Shown here one piece after another: positions 7,973 to 14,578 of a DNA stretch of 42,880 bases. Position numbers and translations under genes: made by a program. How positions within the stretch are numbered: position 1 is the stretch's first letter; the number at the start of each line of letters is the position of its first letter. The stretch is from a virus: IMG/VR virus record IMGVR_UViG_3300048635_000074, positions 1 to 42,880 of that record; one strand, 5' to 3'. The notes under the pieces are model-generated. The model was not told the DNA's origin. It worked only from the letters and a program-made list of their open reading frames with translations, and did not search any database.

Positions 7973-8023
7973 CTATTCCAAACCTAAGCTGGGATAATCA
8001 TATAGTATGTAGCCCTTGTTCAT
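7973..8023 (-). CDS. Tiny ORF, 16 aa, after KilA-N gene
   Basis: An ATG at 8023 is preceded by a strong AGGAG site inside the end of the KilA-N gene and begins MNKGYILYDYPSLGLE before a TAG. The start lies 2 nt past the upstream stop. The strong ribosome site is the only support. It may be a real micropeptide, or the start of a gene truncated by the later insertion of the rha promoter region. Confidence 0.35.
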   Translation of the reverse strand: MNKGYILYDYPSLGLE

Positions 8024-8024
8024 T

Positions 8025-8798
8025 TTAACTCCTCTTGGATAATCTATTTTTTAGCTCTTCAAAGTCTGTGATATTTGCATACTTTATATAGCCGTGGATA
8101 TCCCTCTCTACCTCTTTTATCGCTTTTAACTCATCTTCACTCATATAGTCTCTTATTGATTTACCCTGCTCTATTTCGATATTATGCTCATCTTTGTATT
8201 GCTTTGCAGTTTTGCCAAGTGCTATTTGATTTGCCAAATCTACTATCAGCTTGTAAGCCCATTTTTTTGCATTTTCTGTTCTTTGGGCTGGTATCCAAAT
8301 ATCCCTAATTACATCTGTAAGGGGTCTAAATAAAAGCTTTGTATCTTCTCTCTCAATGTGTAGGATAGTAGATTGTGTGATTATATTTTTAATGAGCTGG
8401 TCGCATTTGACGGCAAACTCTGTGTCTAAAAATCTGAAAAAATCAATAGCTAAATCTTTGTATAGCCAAGTTCCATTCAGCCAAGCTCTATCTTTTGTGT
8501 AGCCTCTTCTGGTAAACTTCAGCTTTATGGTTTTTTGGTTAATATCATCTTTTTGGGTGACATTATTATTTATTAATCTATTTAATATCTCTATATATTC
8601 TTTTGTTTTTTTTGACTTAAGATAGCTTTGCAATAAGATAGTGGCTTTTCTGTCAGTTTCTGCATATAATCTAGCAACTTGAGTTGCGTTAAAATAAGCT
8701 TCATCTCCATTTGACGATAAAAGCCTCTTAATATCGATTAAAATCGTGCCATACTGTAGATTTGTTTGATAGTTGTTTGACTTTCTACCTATAAATAG
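8025..8798 (-). CDS. KilA-N domain protein with unresolved start (in-frame amber)
   Basis: The frame encodes about 257 residues and covers a full KilA-N DNA-binding domain in its first ~130 residues (NQT-like start NYQTNLQYGTI, DEAYFNATQVARLY, then GTWLYKDLAIDFFRFLDTEF). The C-terminal half is helical and unassigned. No ATG, GTG or TTG gives the full domain. Upstream in frame is ATG GAG GTT TTG TAG at 8813-8799, so an amber codon stands at the fifth position, with GGAGG overlapping that ATG. Either the gene is crippled, it uses a non-standard start such as CUA at 8798 (8 nt after GGAGG), or there is a base error. A long structured RNA lies directly upstream. Confidence 0.6.
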   Translation of the reverse strand, partial: LFIGRKSNNYQTNLQYGTILIDIKRLLSSNGDEAYFNATQVARLYAETDRKATILLQSYLKSKKTKEYIEILNRLINNNVTQKDDINQKTIKLKFTRRGYTKDRAWLNGTWLYKDLAIDFFRFLDTEFAVKCDQLIKNIITQSTILHIEREDTKLLFRPLTDVIRDIWIPAQRTENAKKWAYKLIVDLANQIALGKTAKQYKDEHNIEIEQGKSIRDYMSEDELKAIKEVERDIHGYIKYANITDFEELKNRLSKRS

Positions 8799-8813
8799 CT
8801 ACAAAACCTCCAT

Positions 8814-9127
8814 AAAATGGGGCTTGGTTTGCTTGGCTGTTGTTTTAATGTTCGCCCATAGGCTGGAGGAAAGCCATCTCTTGATACTGCAATGGTATCT
8901 GAGCTGAGAAAAGGAGAGTAACGGCAGGTGTCTACCTACCGCAGATGTCTACGGCAACTCTCCAAGACTGAAAGGTAGTAGCTAATCCGCTTTAGTCAAC
9001 GGATACCCTTTAGCTTCGATATAGCAGACTTTCGGAGGTGCTATATCTAACGGCGACCTCAGCACTGAGCCCTCTACGCCTTAGAGAGGGTTGCAACTTC
9101 GATAACTCTTAGCTATCGACCTCTCCT
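8814..9127 (-). ncRNA. Large structured leader RNA of the KilA-N gene
   Basis: About 310 nt without coding frames, visibly richer in G+C than its surroundings, begins at the predicted transcript start of the 9.13 kb promoter. On the minus strand I see a UUAG(G)AGAGG/CCUCUCUAA stem near the 5' end, a CCCTCT/AGAGGG hairpin, CTCAG/CTGAG, GAGGT/ACCTC whose loop strand GATATAGCA pairs with TGCTATATC just downstream, ATCCG/CGGAT, a three-way junction closed by GGAGAGT/ACTCTCC with two inner hairpins, GATAC/GTATC and GGCT/AGCC. The density of perfect stems indicates an ornate RNA. It resembles no class I can name (not a tRNA; no group I or II intron core was found). Cis-regulation of the KilA-N gene is inferred from position. 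Confidence 0.6.
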
Positions 9128-9133
9128 AATGCA

Positions 9134-9170
9134 ATTATATACAAAAAAAAGAAAAGGATAGCTTAATTAC
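9134..9170 (-). promoter_or_regulatory. Campylobacter-type promoter of the structured KilA-N leader
   Basis: On the minus strand, TTAAGC overlaps the stop region of the upstream gene, then comes a T8 tract ending in G (the -16 element of Campylobacter promoters) and TATAAT at 9139-9134. The predicted start is near 9127, exactly where the structured RNA begins. Confidence 0.7.
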
Positions 9171-9697
9171 CTACCATATTTTGCGTATCTGCTAAATACA
9201 TCTCTATCACCTAATAGGTAAGCCTTAATGAGTGTATCCATCTCTATCATCTCCCAAGCTTTGACACCATCTAATAGAAGTTTGAAACCGCTACTCTCTA
9301 CTGTATAATAGCTGATATTTTTTCTACCATAGCTATCAAGTTTCACCATTTCTAAAAGTTCACCAACTACAAACTCTCTATTTTTTTTGATTTTGCCAAT
9401 TACTCTACCCCCTTTTAGCTCCATAGAGGCGACATACTCTCTCACATCACTTCTAACTGGAACTTTTGCAAGTTCGTTTTCTATAATTACTTTTGCTTTA
9501 TTTGCTTTAGGGGTGGCTTTTGGAATAACTCTCTCTTTTTTAATCTTGGTTGCTTTTTTGTGAGTCTCCCAAGACTTCTTTAAGGCGATACTTAACTTCT
9601 CTCTGATGTTTAATGCAATGCTTTTTAGTTCGGATTTGATTATCTCCCAGGCTGTAGTCATCACATCTCTCTGGATTTTAGGAGTTGCTGTTGTCAT
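9167..9697 (-). CDS. Hypothetical protein, 176 aa
   Basis: No family is recognised. The N-terminal 75 residues are lysine- and alanine-rich and helical (AWEIIKSELKSIALNIREKL, then THKKATKIKKERVIPKATPK), which suggests a nucleic-acid-binding tail. The rest is a compact mixed domain (YVASMELKGGRVIGKIKKNR, then FVVGELLEMVKLD). It is the first leftward gene after the divergent control region, with its own promoter at 9.73 kb and the shared AAAGAAAGGGATAC-type leader that could pair with the 39.4 kb small RNA. Its position, first out of the switch region, hints at an early regulator, without direct evidence. Confidence 0.65.
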   Translation of the reverse strand: MTTATPKIQRDVMTTAWEIIKSELKSIALNIREKLSIALKKSWETHKKATKIKKERVIPKATPKANKAKVIIENELAKVPVRSDVREYVASMELKGGRVIGKIKKNREFVVGELLEMVKLDSYGRKNISYYTVESSGFKLLLDGVKAWEMIEMDTLIKAYLLGDRDVFSRYAKYGR

Positions 9698-9728
9698 TTT
9701 GTATCCCTTTCTTTTCTAGCTTTTGGGC

Positions 9729-9750
9729 AGTATAGCCAAAGAATGCTTAA
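9729..9750 (-). promoter_or_regulatory. Leftward early promoter (TTAAG-N11-TATACT)
   Basis: ATTAAGC is followed after 11 nt by TATACT, preceded by TTTGGC. This copy of the recurring minus-strand promoter has a less perfect -10 and retains the AGC-N8-GCT symmetry. It reads into the 176-aa gene and on toward the early arm. Confidence 0.6.
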
Positions 9751-9796
9751 TGTTTTATTAAATAGGGACACAGAGAGGTAAAAAGCTAGAAAATCA

Positions 9797-9846
9797 TATA
9801 ATAAAGTAAGCATTTAAGGTATCCGCAAGGGTGGGATTGGTATAAT
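9797..9846 (+). promoter_or_regulatory. Rightward early promoter(s)
   Basis: Two TATAAT boxes lie on the plus strand at 9797-9802 and 9841-9846. The second is preceded by GGGATTGG and by TTTAAGG at 9813-9819. That spacing matches the KilA-N leader promoter. The rightward transcript would begin near 9853 and enter the structured RNA. Together with the leftward promoter at 9.73 kb this forms the divergent control region of the phage. Confidence 0.6.
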
Positions 9847-9852
9847 TAAATA

Positions 9853-10035
9853 TCTTAATTGAAAGGAGTTTTTTTTGATTAGAGGGGCTAAGGCTTCGGT
9901 CTTGGCTCAAATATAGTCTGTTTTTCGGAGGGAGTACCGTTTCTGTCCTTCTCCTTTTGCACTCCCTCCTCAAAGCAGATTAAGGATACGGAAGTGATGC
10001 TTCTGTCTTCTTTATCTCCAACTGCTTAATTTTAT
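9853..10035 (+). ncRNA. Structured rightward leader RNA with UUCG hairpin
   Basis: Three stable hairpins follow the rightward promoter: 9885-9908 with an 8-10 bp stem closed by C(UUCG)G; 9914-9982 with an outer stem TAGTCTG/CAGATTA plus TTTT/AAAG and an inner 9-bp stem GGAGGGAGT/ACTCCCTCC; and 9988-10006 with ACGGAAG/CTTCTGT around a 5-nt loop. No U-run follows, so it is not a simple terminator. A 13-codon ORF from a TTG near 9876 with a good AAAGGAG site overlaps the first hairpin (MIRGAKASVLAQI), so a leader-peptide mechanism is possible. The 9.70-10.11 kb interval holds nothing else that looks coding. Confidence 0.6.
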
Positions 10036-10116
10036 ATAAAAGGGTTTTACTGTGAAAATATTTGAAGTTGCAGATTATTATGAGTCTTCTTTTTTGTGTT
10101 AAAAAACGGTAATGTA

Positions 10117-10167
10117 ATGAAGGGGGCTAAATTTAGAGTAAATGCTAAGGTAGCAATAGGGGGGTGA
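10117..10167 (+). CDS. Micro-ORF, 16 aa
   Basis: An ATG with no strong ribosome-binding site opens a 16-codon frame (MKGAKFRVNAKVAIGG) whose stop TGA is 1 nt from the next start. The peptide resembles the putative leader peptide at 9876 (both have GAK and a Val-rich end). Support is weak and rests on coupling to the next small gene. Confidence 0.25.
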   Translation: MKGAKFRVNAKVAIGG

Positions 10168-10168
10168 G

Positions 10169-10243
10169 ATGTCATTAAATGATGTAATTTTAGCCATTGT
10201 GATGACAGTAATTACTTTTGTAACAGGTGCATTATGGAATTAA
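10169..10243 (+). CDS. Small membrane peptide, 24 aa
   Basis: The ATG follows a GGGGGGTGAG site. The 24-residue product (MSLNDVILAIVMTVITFVTG then ALWN) is nearly all one transmembrane helix. Its stop is 17 nt before the next gene. Short single-helix proteins of this type are common in phage early operons; possible roles include membrane-targeted host takeover. I cannot assign one. Confidence 0.4.
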   Translation: MSLNDVILAIVMTVITFVTGALWN

Positions 10244-10260
10244 AAGGGAAGGAATAAAAA

Positions 10261-10566
10261 ATGAAGCTTAAGGAAGTGATTAATAAAAGCACTCTTAGGA
10301 TTGGTAAAATGAGTGCTATATTAGAAATAGAAGGTGTAGATAAAGAGTTTAAGATTGAGAGATTAGATGTTTACTTTGCTCAAATAATTCGAGCTAGTGC
10401 CTTAAAAAAAGGTCTTAAGGAGCAAATAGATTTTGACAAATGTTATCTAAAAAGAGCATTAAAGAGAGTTAAAAAGCTAAAGAAAATAACTCCTGATATT
10501 GCTAAGAAAATTGCTAGTTATCTAGTTTTGATAGATAAGAATTTAGTAAATGAAGAGGAGATATGA
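10261..10566 (+). CDS. Hypothetical protein, 101 aa
   Basis: No family is recognised. The protein is small and basic, with alternating charged helices (KRALKRVKKLKKITPDIAKK near residues 62-81) and a short beta-like N-terminus containing EIEGVDKEFKIERLDVYF. The start has an AAGGAAT site. Its stop overlaps the next ATG (ATGA), starting a long chain of overlapping small genes on the rightward arm. Confidence 0.6.
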   Translation: MKLKEVINKSTLRIGKMSAILEIEGVDKEFKIERLDVYFAQIIRASALKKGLKEQIDFDKCYLKRALKRVKKLKKITPDIAKKIASYLVLIDKNLVNEEEI

Positions 10567-10753
10567 TAATGATTAATAAAGACAAAATAAATGCGATGTT
10601 CTCTCGCTCCAAAAGGCTATATCTAATAATGTTGATTGTGGTATTTTTGAGCTACTTTCAGATATTATTGGTGATGAGTATCAAAAAAACAAAGCTTTAA
10701 GGGTTGTTGTAGCTGAGTTGATAAAAGAGCATTTAATAGAGGTATGGAGGTGA
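10563..10753 (+). pseudogene. Small gene split by a frame change
   Basis: The ATG at 10563 overlaps the previous stop and opens a 45-codon frame to 10700 with a hydrophobic stretch. Another frame of the same region is open from about 10579 to a TGA at 10753 and looks more like native protein (SDIIGDEYQKNKALRVVVAE then LIKEHLIEVWR), covering sequence the first frame does not reach. A one-base change in the A-rich stretch near 10585 would make one protein of about 62 residues. Either a frameshift in the phage or an assembly error explains this. The alternative is two overlapping small genes. Confidence 0.4.
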
Positions 10754-10756
10754 AGA

Positions 10757-11026
10757 TTGGCGAATATATTCAAGACTACAATAGAGATAGAAGTGGGGGA
10801 GTTTAGATATGTATCTACCACTTCAGGAGAGGTGATATTTTTTAGTTGTTCTTTATTGGAAGATGGTGAACATAGATTTTCATTTGATTTGGGTGGGAAG
10901 CAAAAGGTGCGTTTTGATAAGGCTATAGAAGATTTGGAAAAGCAAGGGGAGGTATCCCTTGAGGATATAAAGAGAATAGTAAAAGAGATAAAGGAGAGTC
11001 GCGATGAAGACAGAAGAAGAGCTTAA
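10757..11026 (+). CDS. Hypothetical protein, 89 aa
   Basis: The protein starts at a TTG with GGAGG 7 nt upstream. It has strands in its first half (TIEIEVGEFRYVSTTSGEVI) and an acidic helical end (EDIKRIVKEIKESRDED). It overlaps the next gene by 23 bp. No family recognised; it belongs to the coupled series of small early genes. Confidence 0.55.
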   Translation: MANIFKTTIEIEVGEFRYVSTTSGEVIFFSCSLLEDGEHRFSFDLGGKQKVRFDKAIEDLEKQGEVSLEDIKRIVKEIKESRDEDRRRA

Positions 11027-11357
11027 GATTGAAATTAAGGCTATACAGGAAGAGATTAAAGAGTTCGACGAACAGATGGAAAAGCTGAATGACAAAATCC
11101 TGAAGTTATACGGTAAAATCGGAAGAGTTAAAGAGGGGCTTAGAGATTTAGACCCCCCTCAGTTACTTTGGCGTCCTTTTAAAAACGATCGTTATATAGG
11201 AGAGCTTAAGGTTAGGGGCGAAATAGAAGAAACGCTACACTTAAAAGAGGAGTGTGTGGAGGCTTTCGAAATGGAATTGAAGAAAATTAAAACTCCAAGC
11301 CTTGGAGATGTTTTTAAGATATTTTATAAGGAATGCAAAGATGAAGACGAGGATTGA
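11004..11357 (+). CDS. Hypothetical coiled-coil protein, 117 aa
   Basis: Residues 1-50 form a strongly charged coiled coil (KTEEELKIEIKAIQEEIKEF). The middle contains a Pro/Trp-rich stretch (DPPQLLWRPFKNDRYIG) followed by another helical segment. The gene overlaps both neighbours. Its role is unknown; coiled coils of this type are frequent in small phage accessory proteins that act in oligomers. Confidence 0.55.
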   Translation: MKTEEELKIEIKAIQEEIKEFDEQMEKLNDKILKLYGKIGRVKEGLRDLDPPQLLWRPFKNDRYIGELKVRGEIEETLHLKEECVEAFEMELKKIKTPSLGDVFKIFYKECKDEDED

Positions 11358-11502
11358 AATTGAACATTCAATAAATCGTAAGCGTCGATTAATTGAGTTA
11401 TACGAAGCTAAAATTAGGATTATGGAAAAGTTTATTGTAGAGACATACCTAGAAATAAGAAAAGAAAAGGAGAGGCTAAGAGAGATAGAGAAAAATGTGT
11501 GA
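11341..11502 (+). CDS. Small coiled-coil protein, 53 aa
   Basis: I place the start at ATG 11341 because AAGGA lies upstream at the right distance; an earlier in-frame start at 11302 lacks a site and overlaps the previous gene more. The product is one charged helix (SINRKRRLIELYEAKIRIME, then EIRKEKERLREIEKN). No family recognised. It overlaps the next ORF by 8 bp. Confidence 0.5.
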   Translation: MKTRIEIEHSINRKRRLIELYEAKIRIMEKFIVETYLEIRKEKERLREIEKNV

Positions 11503-11701
11503 TGATAAGATAGTGAGTGATGACCTAGCAGTCGTGGCGATTACATTCTTTGTAGTCTTTACGGTGTCGGTCTTTTTAGTGTTTAGCCTGAACGACGGCT
11601 TAAGAAATGAAAATAATAATACAAAAAGGAGACTAAATGTTACCAAAAGTAACAATGGTAGGGCGTGTAGTAAGAGACCCAGAGATAGAAACGCTAAATA
11701 G
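11495..11701 (+). CDS. Small single-pass membrane protein, 68 aa
   Basis: The first ~14 residues are acidic, then comes one hydrophobic helix (AVVAITFFVVFTVSVFLVF), then a basic tail. The last 22 codons overlap the SSB gene out of frame, so the tail (RACSKRPRDRNAK) could be a shadow of SSB coding, and the real protein may be conserved only in its first ~45 residues. The start overlaps the upstream gene. Confidence 0.45.
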   Translation: MCDDKIVSDDLAVVAITFFVVFTVSVFLVFSLNDGLRNENNNTKRRLNVTKSNNGRACSKRPRDRNAK

Positions 11702-12041
11702 TGGGACAGAAATTGCAAAGTTTACACTGGTTTCAAGTGAGAAGTTTGGAGACAAAGAGTCTACTTGCTTTATTGAGTGCGTGGCTTTTGGTGGCTTAGC
11801 CTCAAAGGTGATAGCTCCATATGTGAAAAAAGGAAATCAGATATACATCACTGGAAAGCTAAAACTGGATAGCTGGGTAGCTCAAGACGGCTCAAAAAAA
11901 AGTAAGCATAGTATCACTATAGAGGGCTTAGAGATGCTTGGAAGTAGTGGAAAACAATCGACTCAAAACGAGCAGAGAGGATCAGCAAACAGTAGCTCTG
12001 TGCCTCCAATTTCCACAGATGATAGTGATATTCCATTTTAG
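11637..12041 (+). CDS. ssb: Single-stranded DNA-binding protein
   Basis: The 134-residue protein is a typical bacterial-type SSB. It has an OB fold from residue 3 (KVTMVGRVVRDPEIE), the TLVSSEKF and FIECVAFGGLASKV strands and the GNQIYITGKL strand, a short flexible linker rich in Ser, Gln and Asn, and the acidic tail ending DSDIPF that recruits partner proteins. The start has AAGGAG upstream. It protects single strands in replication and works with the ERF annealing protein encoded on the other arm. Confidence 0.93.
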   Translation: MLPKVTMVGRVVRDPEIETLNSGTEIAKFTLVSSEKFGDKESTCFIECVAFGGLASKVIAPYVKKGNQIYITGKLKLDSWVAQDGSKKSKHSITIEGLEMLGSSGKQSTQNEQRGSANSSSVPPISTDDSDIPF

Positions 12042-12050
12042 GGGTGTGGT

Positions 12051-12242
12051 ATGAAGCTAGGTGATATATTGGCAGTTGCAGGTTTAGGTATCCTTATCTT
12101 GGCTTTGCTCATCTCTCTTATTCTGATGTTTCAAGAGCTAGAAATAAATGAGAGAAAAATTAAGCTTTTGGATAGGGTAATGGACTTCAATCTATCAATC
12201 GAAAAGGTATATAGTGATGAGTATCCAGCAGAGATAAAATGA
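12051..12242 (+). CDS. Small membrane protein, 63 aa
   Basis: A single N-terminal transmembrane helix (LAVAGLGILILALLISLILM, about residues 7-26) is followed by a charged helical cytoplasmic part. The ATG follows GGGGTGTGGT, 9 nt after the SSB stop, and the stop overlaps the next start (ATGA). No family recognised. Confidence 0.5.
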   Translation: MKLGDILAVAGLGILILALLISLILMFQELEINERKIKLLDRVMDFNLSIEKVYSDEYPAEIK

Positions 12243-12331
12243 ACTGTGAAATGATAATATTGGGTGTCTATACCAGAATGGATCTTACAACTGAGGGGGC
12301 TATATCGACGCTCGTTTATAGAGGCAAATAA
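12239..12331 (+). CDS. Micro-ORF, 30 aa
   Basis: The frame starts in an ATGA overlap with the previous gene and encodes 30 residues (MNCEMIILGVYTRMDLTTEG then AISTLVYRGK). Support comes from the overlap and from filling an otherwise empty gap in a dense operon. Unknown function. Confidence 0.35.
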   Translation: MNCEMIILGVYTRMDLTTEGAISTLVYRGK

Positions 12332-12360
12332 TGTGGCGGTAATTACGGGAGGTTATAAGA

Positions 12361-12792
12361 ATGGAAACTAATCAATTAGCGAGTGCTAACCTTGGCAATT
12401 TTGAGAAAAAAAAATGTCGTGTATGTGGTGCTACTTTTCAAGGTCGGCGTGGGCAAGTCAGATGTAGGAAGTGCATCGACTCGAACCTCACAAAACCATA
12501 CAGAAAAAAGTGTATCACTTGCAACAAAATATTTTTAGGAAAATATAAGTTTACGCGATACTGTAGTGAAAAATGCAAGAGAAAAGGGAGAAAAAGGAAA
12601 AAAGTAATATATCAACAAAAGTGTGTAGTCTGCAAGAGGTGGTTTTTACCTAGAAGTGAAGATGATAGAGATAGAGATTTTTGCTACGATACTTACTGTA
12701 TCAGGACGCAAAAAGAGGTAGATAGAAAAGAGATTTTAGAAAAACTATTAAGGGGAGGTAGTGTAAGAGATGCAAAAGAGGGACGATGTTAA
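12361..12792 (+). CDS. Multi-zinc-ribbon protein
   Basis: The 143-residue protein carries repeated zinc-binding knuckles: CRVCGATF with a CRKC partner at about 19-38, CITCNKIF with CSEKC at about 51-73, and CVVCKRWF with a C...C pair near 88-117. The regions between are highly basic. Such proteins are likely nucleic-acid-binding. Similar strings of small zinc ribbons are frequent in phage early regions, without a fixed function. It overlaps the next gene by 23 bp. Confidence 0.65.
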   Translation: METNQLASANLGNFEKKKCRVCGATFQGRRGQVRCRKCIDSNLTKPYRKKCITCNKIFLGKYKFTRYCSEKCKRKGRKRKKVIYQQKCVVCKRWFLPRSEDDRDRDFCYDTYCIRTQKEVDRKEILEKLLRGGSVRDAKEGRC

Positions 12793-13084
12793 TTTTGAGC
12801 TAATGAGGCTCAAGATAATTGAGTATGGCAATAATTTTGAGGATATATCAAAGGGTGCAGGTGTGTCTCCGGAGTTTGTAGCGAACATATTCTATTTGCA
12901 GAAGAAGTCAAGAGAAAATCACATTAAAAAGAGGTTGGAGACGATGGATAAGCATTCTCTATCGTATAAAGAGAGTTTGAGAGGGTATATAGACTCTATA
13001 GAAGATGCAAGGGTTTACGCTTGGATTAGAGATTATTATGATGACTACTTAGAGATTTGTAAGGAGGTTTTAAATGGCAAATAA
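12770..13084 (+). CDS. Hypothetical protein, possible helix-turn-helix
   Basis: The 104-residue protein is all-helical. A helix-turn-helix-like pattern is visible at about residues 22-42 (FEDISKGAGVSPEFVANIFY), which would fit a small DNA-binding protein, followed by helices rich in Tyr and charged residues. It overlaps both neighbours by 11-23 bp. The assignment is tentative. Confidence 0.55.
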   Translation: MQKRDDVNFELMRLKIIEYGNNFEDISKGAGVSPEFVANIFYLQKKSRENHIKKRLETMDKHSLSYKESLRGYIDSIEDARVYAWIRDYYDDYLEICKEVLNGK

Positions 13085-13457
13085 AAAAGAGATTAAAATT
13101 ATGAGTAAGATTGTAAGGTTGGTTTACCCAATATACAAAGAGAGAAAAGATGATTTTGAGAATGTGGCTTTACCTTTGGCTCTGAAGATGATAGAGCTGG
13201 AAAATGCAAAGAGTGAAAAAAAAAGGGTAAAGATAGCTTCAGAGTATGCAATGCTCCTAATTGGTGGTCTCCTATACCAAGCCGAGGAGATACTACAGTT
13301 AGAGACAGCCGTACCATTAGAGGGGTTTTTATCCGATAGAAATATTGAGAGTTTTACGGAGATGATAATGTTGGGGCTTGGCGATAATAATCTAAGTAAG
13401 ACTAATGTAAAACTTAAGAAAATTTACAAAAAGCTAAAGGAATACTGTAATGAGTGA
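13074..13457 (+). CDS. Hypothetical protein, 127 aa
   Basis: An all-helical, lysine- and glutamate-rich protein (FENVALPLALKMIELENAKS) with no recognised motif. The start has AAGGAGG upstream inside the previous gene, 11 bp overlap. It belongs to the coupled early operon. Confidence 0.55.
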   Translation: MANKKEIKIMSKIVRLVYPIYKERKDDFENVALPLALKMIELENAKSEKKRVKIASEYAMLLIGGLLYQAEEILQLETAVPLEGFLSDRNIESFTEMIMLGLGDNNLSKTNVKLKKIYKKLKEYCNE

Positions 13458-13758
13458 GGGTAGATATTACGATTTTAAGATTGGGGATAGTGAGTGGGGA
13501 GATGAGTATAGACTAAGGCATTGTCTAAGTCATAAGGGTTTCCAATGGTGCTTAAGAATCTTAAAGTTCAAAATTAAAAAAAACAAAAAGAAAATAGTTA
13601 AAACACTTGAAACTGAGTTACCGTTCTATTGCCATAGTAATTTAGATGAGATAGAGAGGTATCTTACTGAAAGCTTAAGGAGTATAAAAACCCCAATAGA
13701 AGTTTCTAAGGCTTTTAACGATGCAAAAAAATATTTTGGGGATACTTATGAAATTTGA
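13450..13758 (+). CDS. Hypothetical protein, 102 aa
   Basis: No family recognised. The protein has a Trp/Tyr/Cys-containing N-terminal half (YRLRHCLSHKGFQWCLRIL) and a helical end (TPIEVSKAFNDAKKYFGD). It starts in an 8-bp overlap with the previous gene, preceded by an AAAGGA-type site, and ends overlapping the RusA-like gene. Confidence 0.55.
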   Translation: MSEGRYYDFKIGDSEWGDEYRLRHCLSHKGFQWCLRILKFKIKKNKKKIVKTLETELPFYCHSNLDEIERYLTESLRSIKTPIEVSKAFNDAKKYFGDTYEI

Positions 13759-14173
13759 GATTGAGTACCCCAAGATTAGAAAAGGACGCTTCACTAATAA
13801 TGTAGTGTCTCTAAATAACTGGGGGTTGCTACATCATTACCAACGCTTGGAAATAAAGAGAGAGATTAAGGATGCTGTAAGATTAAAGATAGGTAGAGCT
13901 AAAAGTAGTAGTTATAGGTTGTTTATAGTTGTTGAAGTGATAAGGGGTTGTAGTAGAAGACTAAATGCCATAAATACAGCTCCAATAATAAAAGTAGTAG
14001 AGGATACACTCCAAGAGATGGGCTGGGTAAAAGATGACTTCAAAGATGATATTCTAATCCTATACACAAAAGTAGATAGAGAGCTACCATATGATGAGAT
14101 ACGGTTCGAGGTTTATCCTTTGCAAAAAGGGGATAGAGTAGTATGGAGTATAGAGAGAAATGGGACCCTATAG
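13748..14173 (+). CDS. RusA-like Holliday junction resolvase with altered acidic residues
   Basis: I choose ATG 13748, which has GGGG upstream, over an earlier start lacking a site. The 141-residue protein has the RusA layout: an early NN motif, a strand-rich middle, then a helix leading to ALQ/TLQEMGWVKDD, which matches the DAL..G.i.DD end of the family. In RusA the pattern before that helix is R-D-x-D-N; here it reads RRLNAINTAPIIKVVED, with Asn where catalytic Asp residues are expected. The fold is likely shared but nuclease activity is doubtful. In phages RusA resolves branched DNA before packaging, which fits its position just upstream of the terminase genes. Confidence 0.6.
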   Translation: MKFEIEYPKIRKGRFTNNVVSLNNWGLLHHYQRLEIKREIKDAVRLKIGRAKSSSYRLFIVVEVIRGCSRRLNAINTAPIIKVVEDTLQEMGWVKDDFKDDILILYTKVDRELPYDEIRFEVYPLQKGDRVVWSIERNGTL

Positions 14174-14573
14174 AGAGAGAGAATATGTAGAAATAGATGG
14201 TAGGGAGGTAGCAGTATATGATAGAAGTGTGGAGCTACTACTGAAAGTAGAACAAGAGGGTAGAGCAGAGCCAACTATAGAGGAAATCCTACGCGATGCT
14301 ACCAGTCTGAAGATGCCAGAGATAGAAACGCTTGATAGTGTTGTGATTGATTTTCTTTTGGACAGGATTGTAAGATTAGAGAGTAGAGCTATCAAAAAAA
14401 ATAAAAAGAGCACTAATAGGAAAACTGCAAATGTGAGAAAAATTGTAGCAGACCTATTGGTGAATGGGATTGATTGTTTACCATTTGGTGTTGTATTCTT
14501 AAGCTATGTAGTAGATGCTTTAAGGGAGAATAAAGAAATGGAGATTAGATTAGCTGGATATGATTTAAAGTAG
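14160..14573 (+). CDS. Hypothetical protein, 137 aa
   Basis: No family recognised. The protein starts with a strand-rich segment (EREYVEIDGREVAVYDRSVE) and ends with a hydrophobic helical segment (CLPFGVVFLSYVVDALRENK). The start overlaps the RusA-like gene by 14 bp. It is the last larger gene of the early rightward operon; position suggests a late-gene regulator as one possibility, but no motif supports that. Confidence 0.5.
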   Translation: MGPYREREYVEIDGREVAVYDRSVELLLKVEQEGRAEPTIEEILRDATSLKMPEIETLDSVVIDFLLDRIVRLESRAIKKNKKSTNRKTANVRKIVADLLVNGIDCLPFGVVFLSYVVDALRENKEMEIRLAGYDLK

Positions 14574-14578
14574 TAGAG

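Noticed and set aside
8814-9127. Group I or group II intron, or tRNA-like element
   Set aside because: No group I P7 core, no group II domain V, and no T-arm GTTCGA with acceptor stem was found on either strand; the neighbouring gene is not split by it in a way that splicing would repair.
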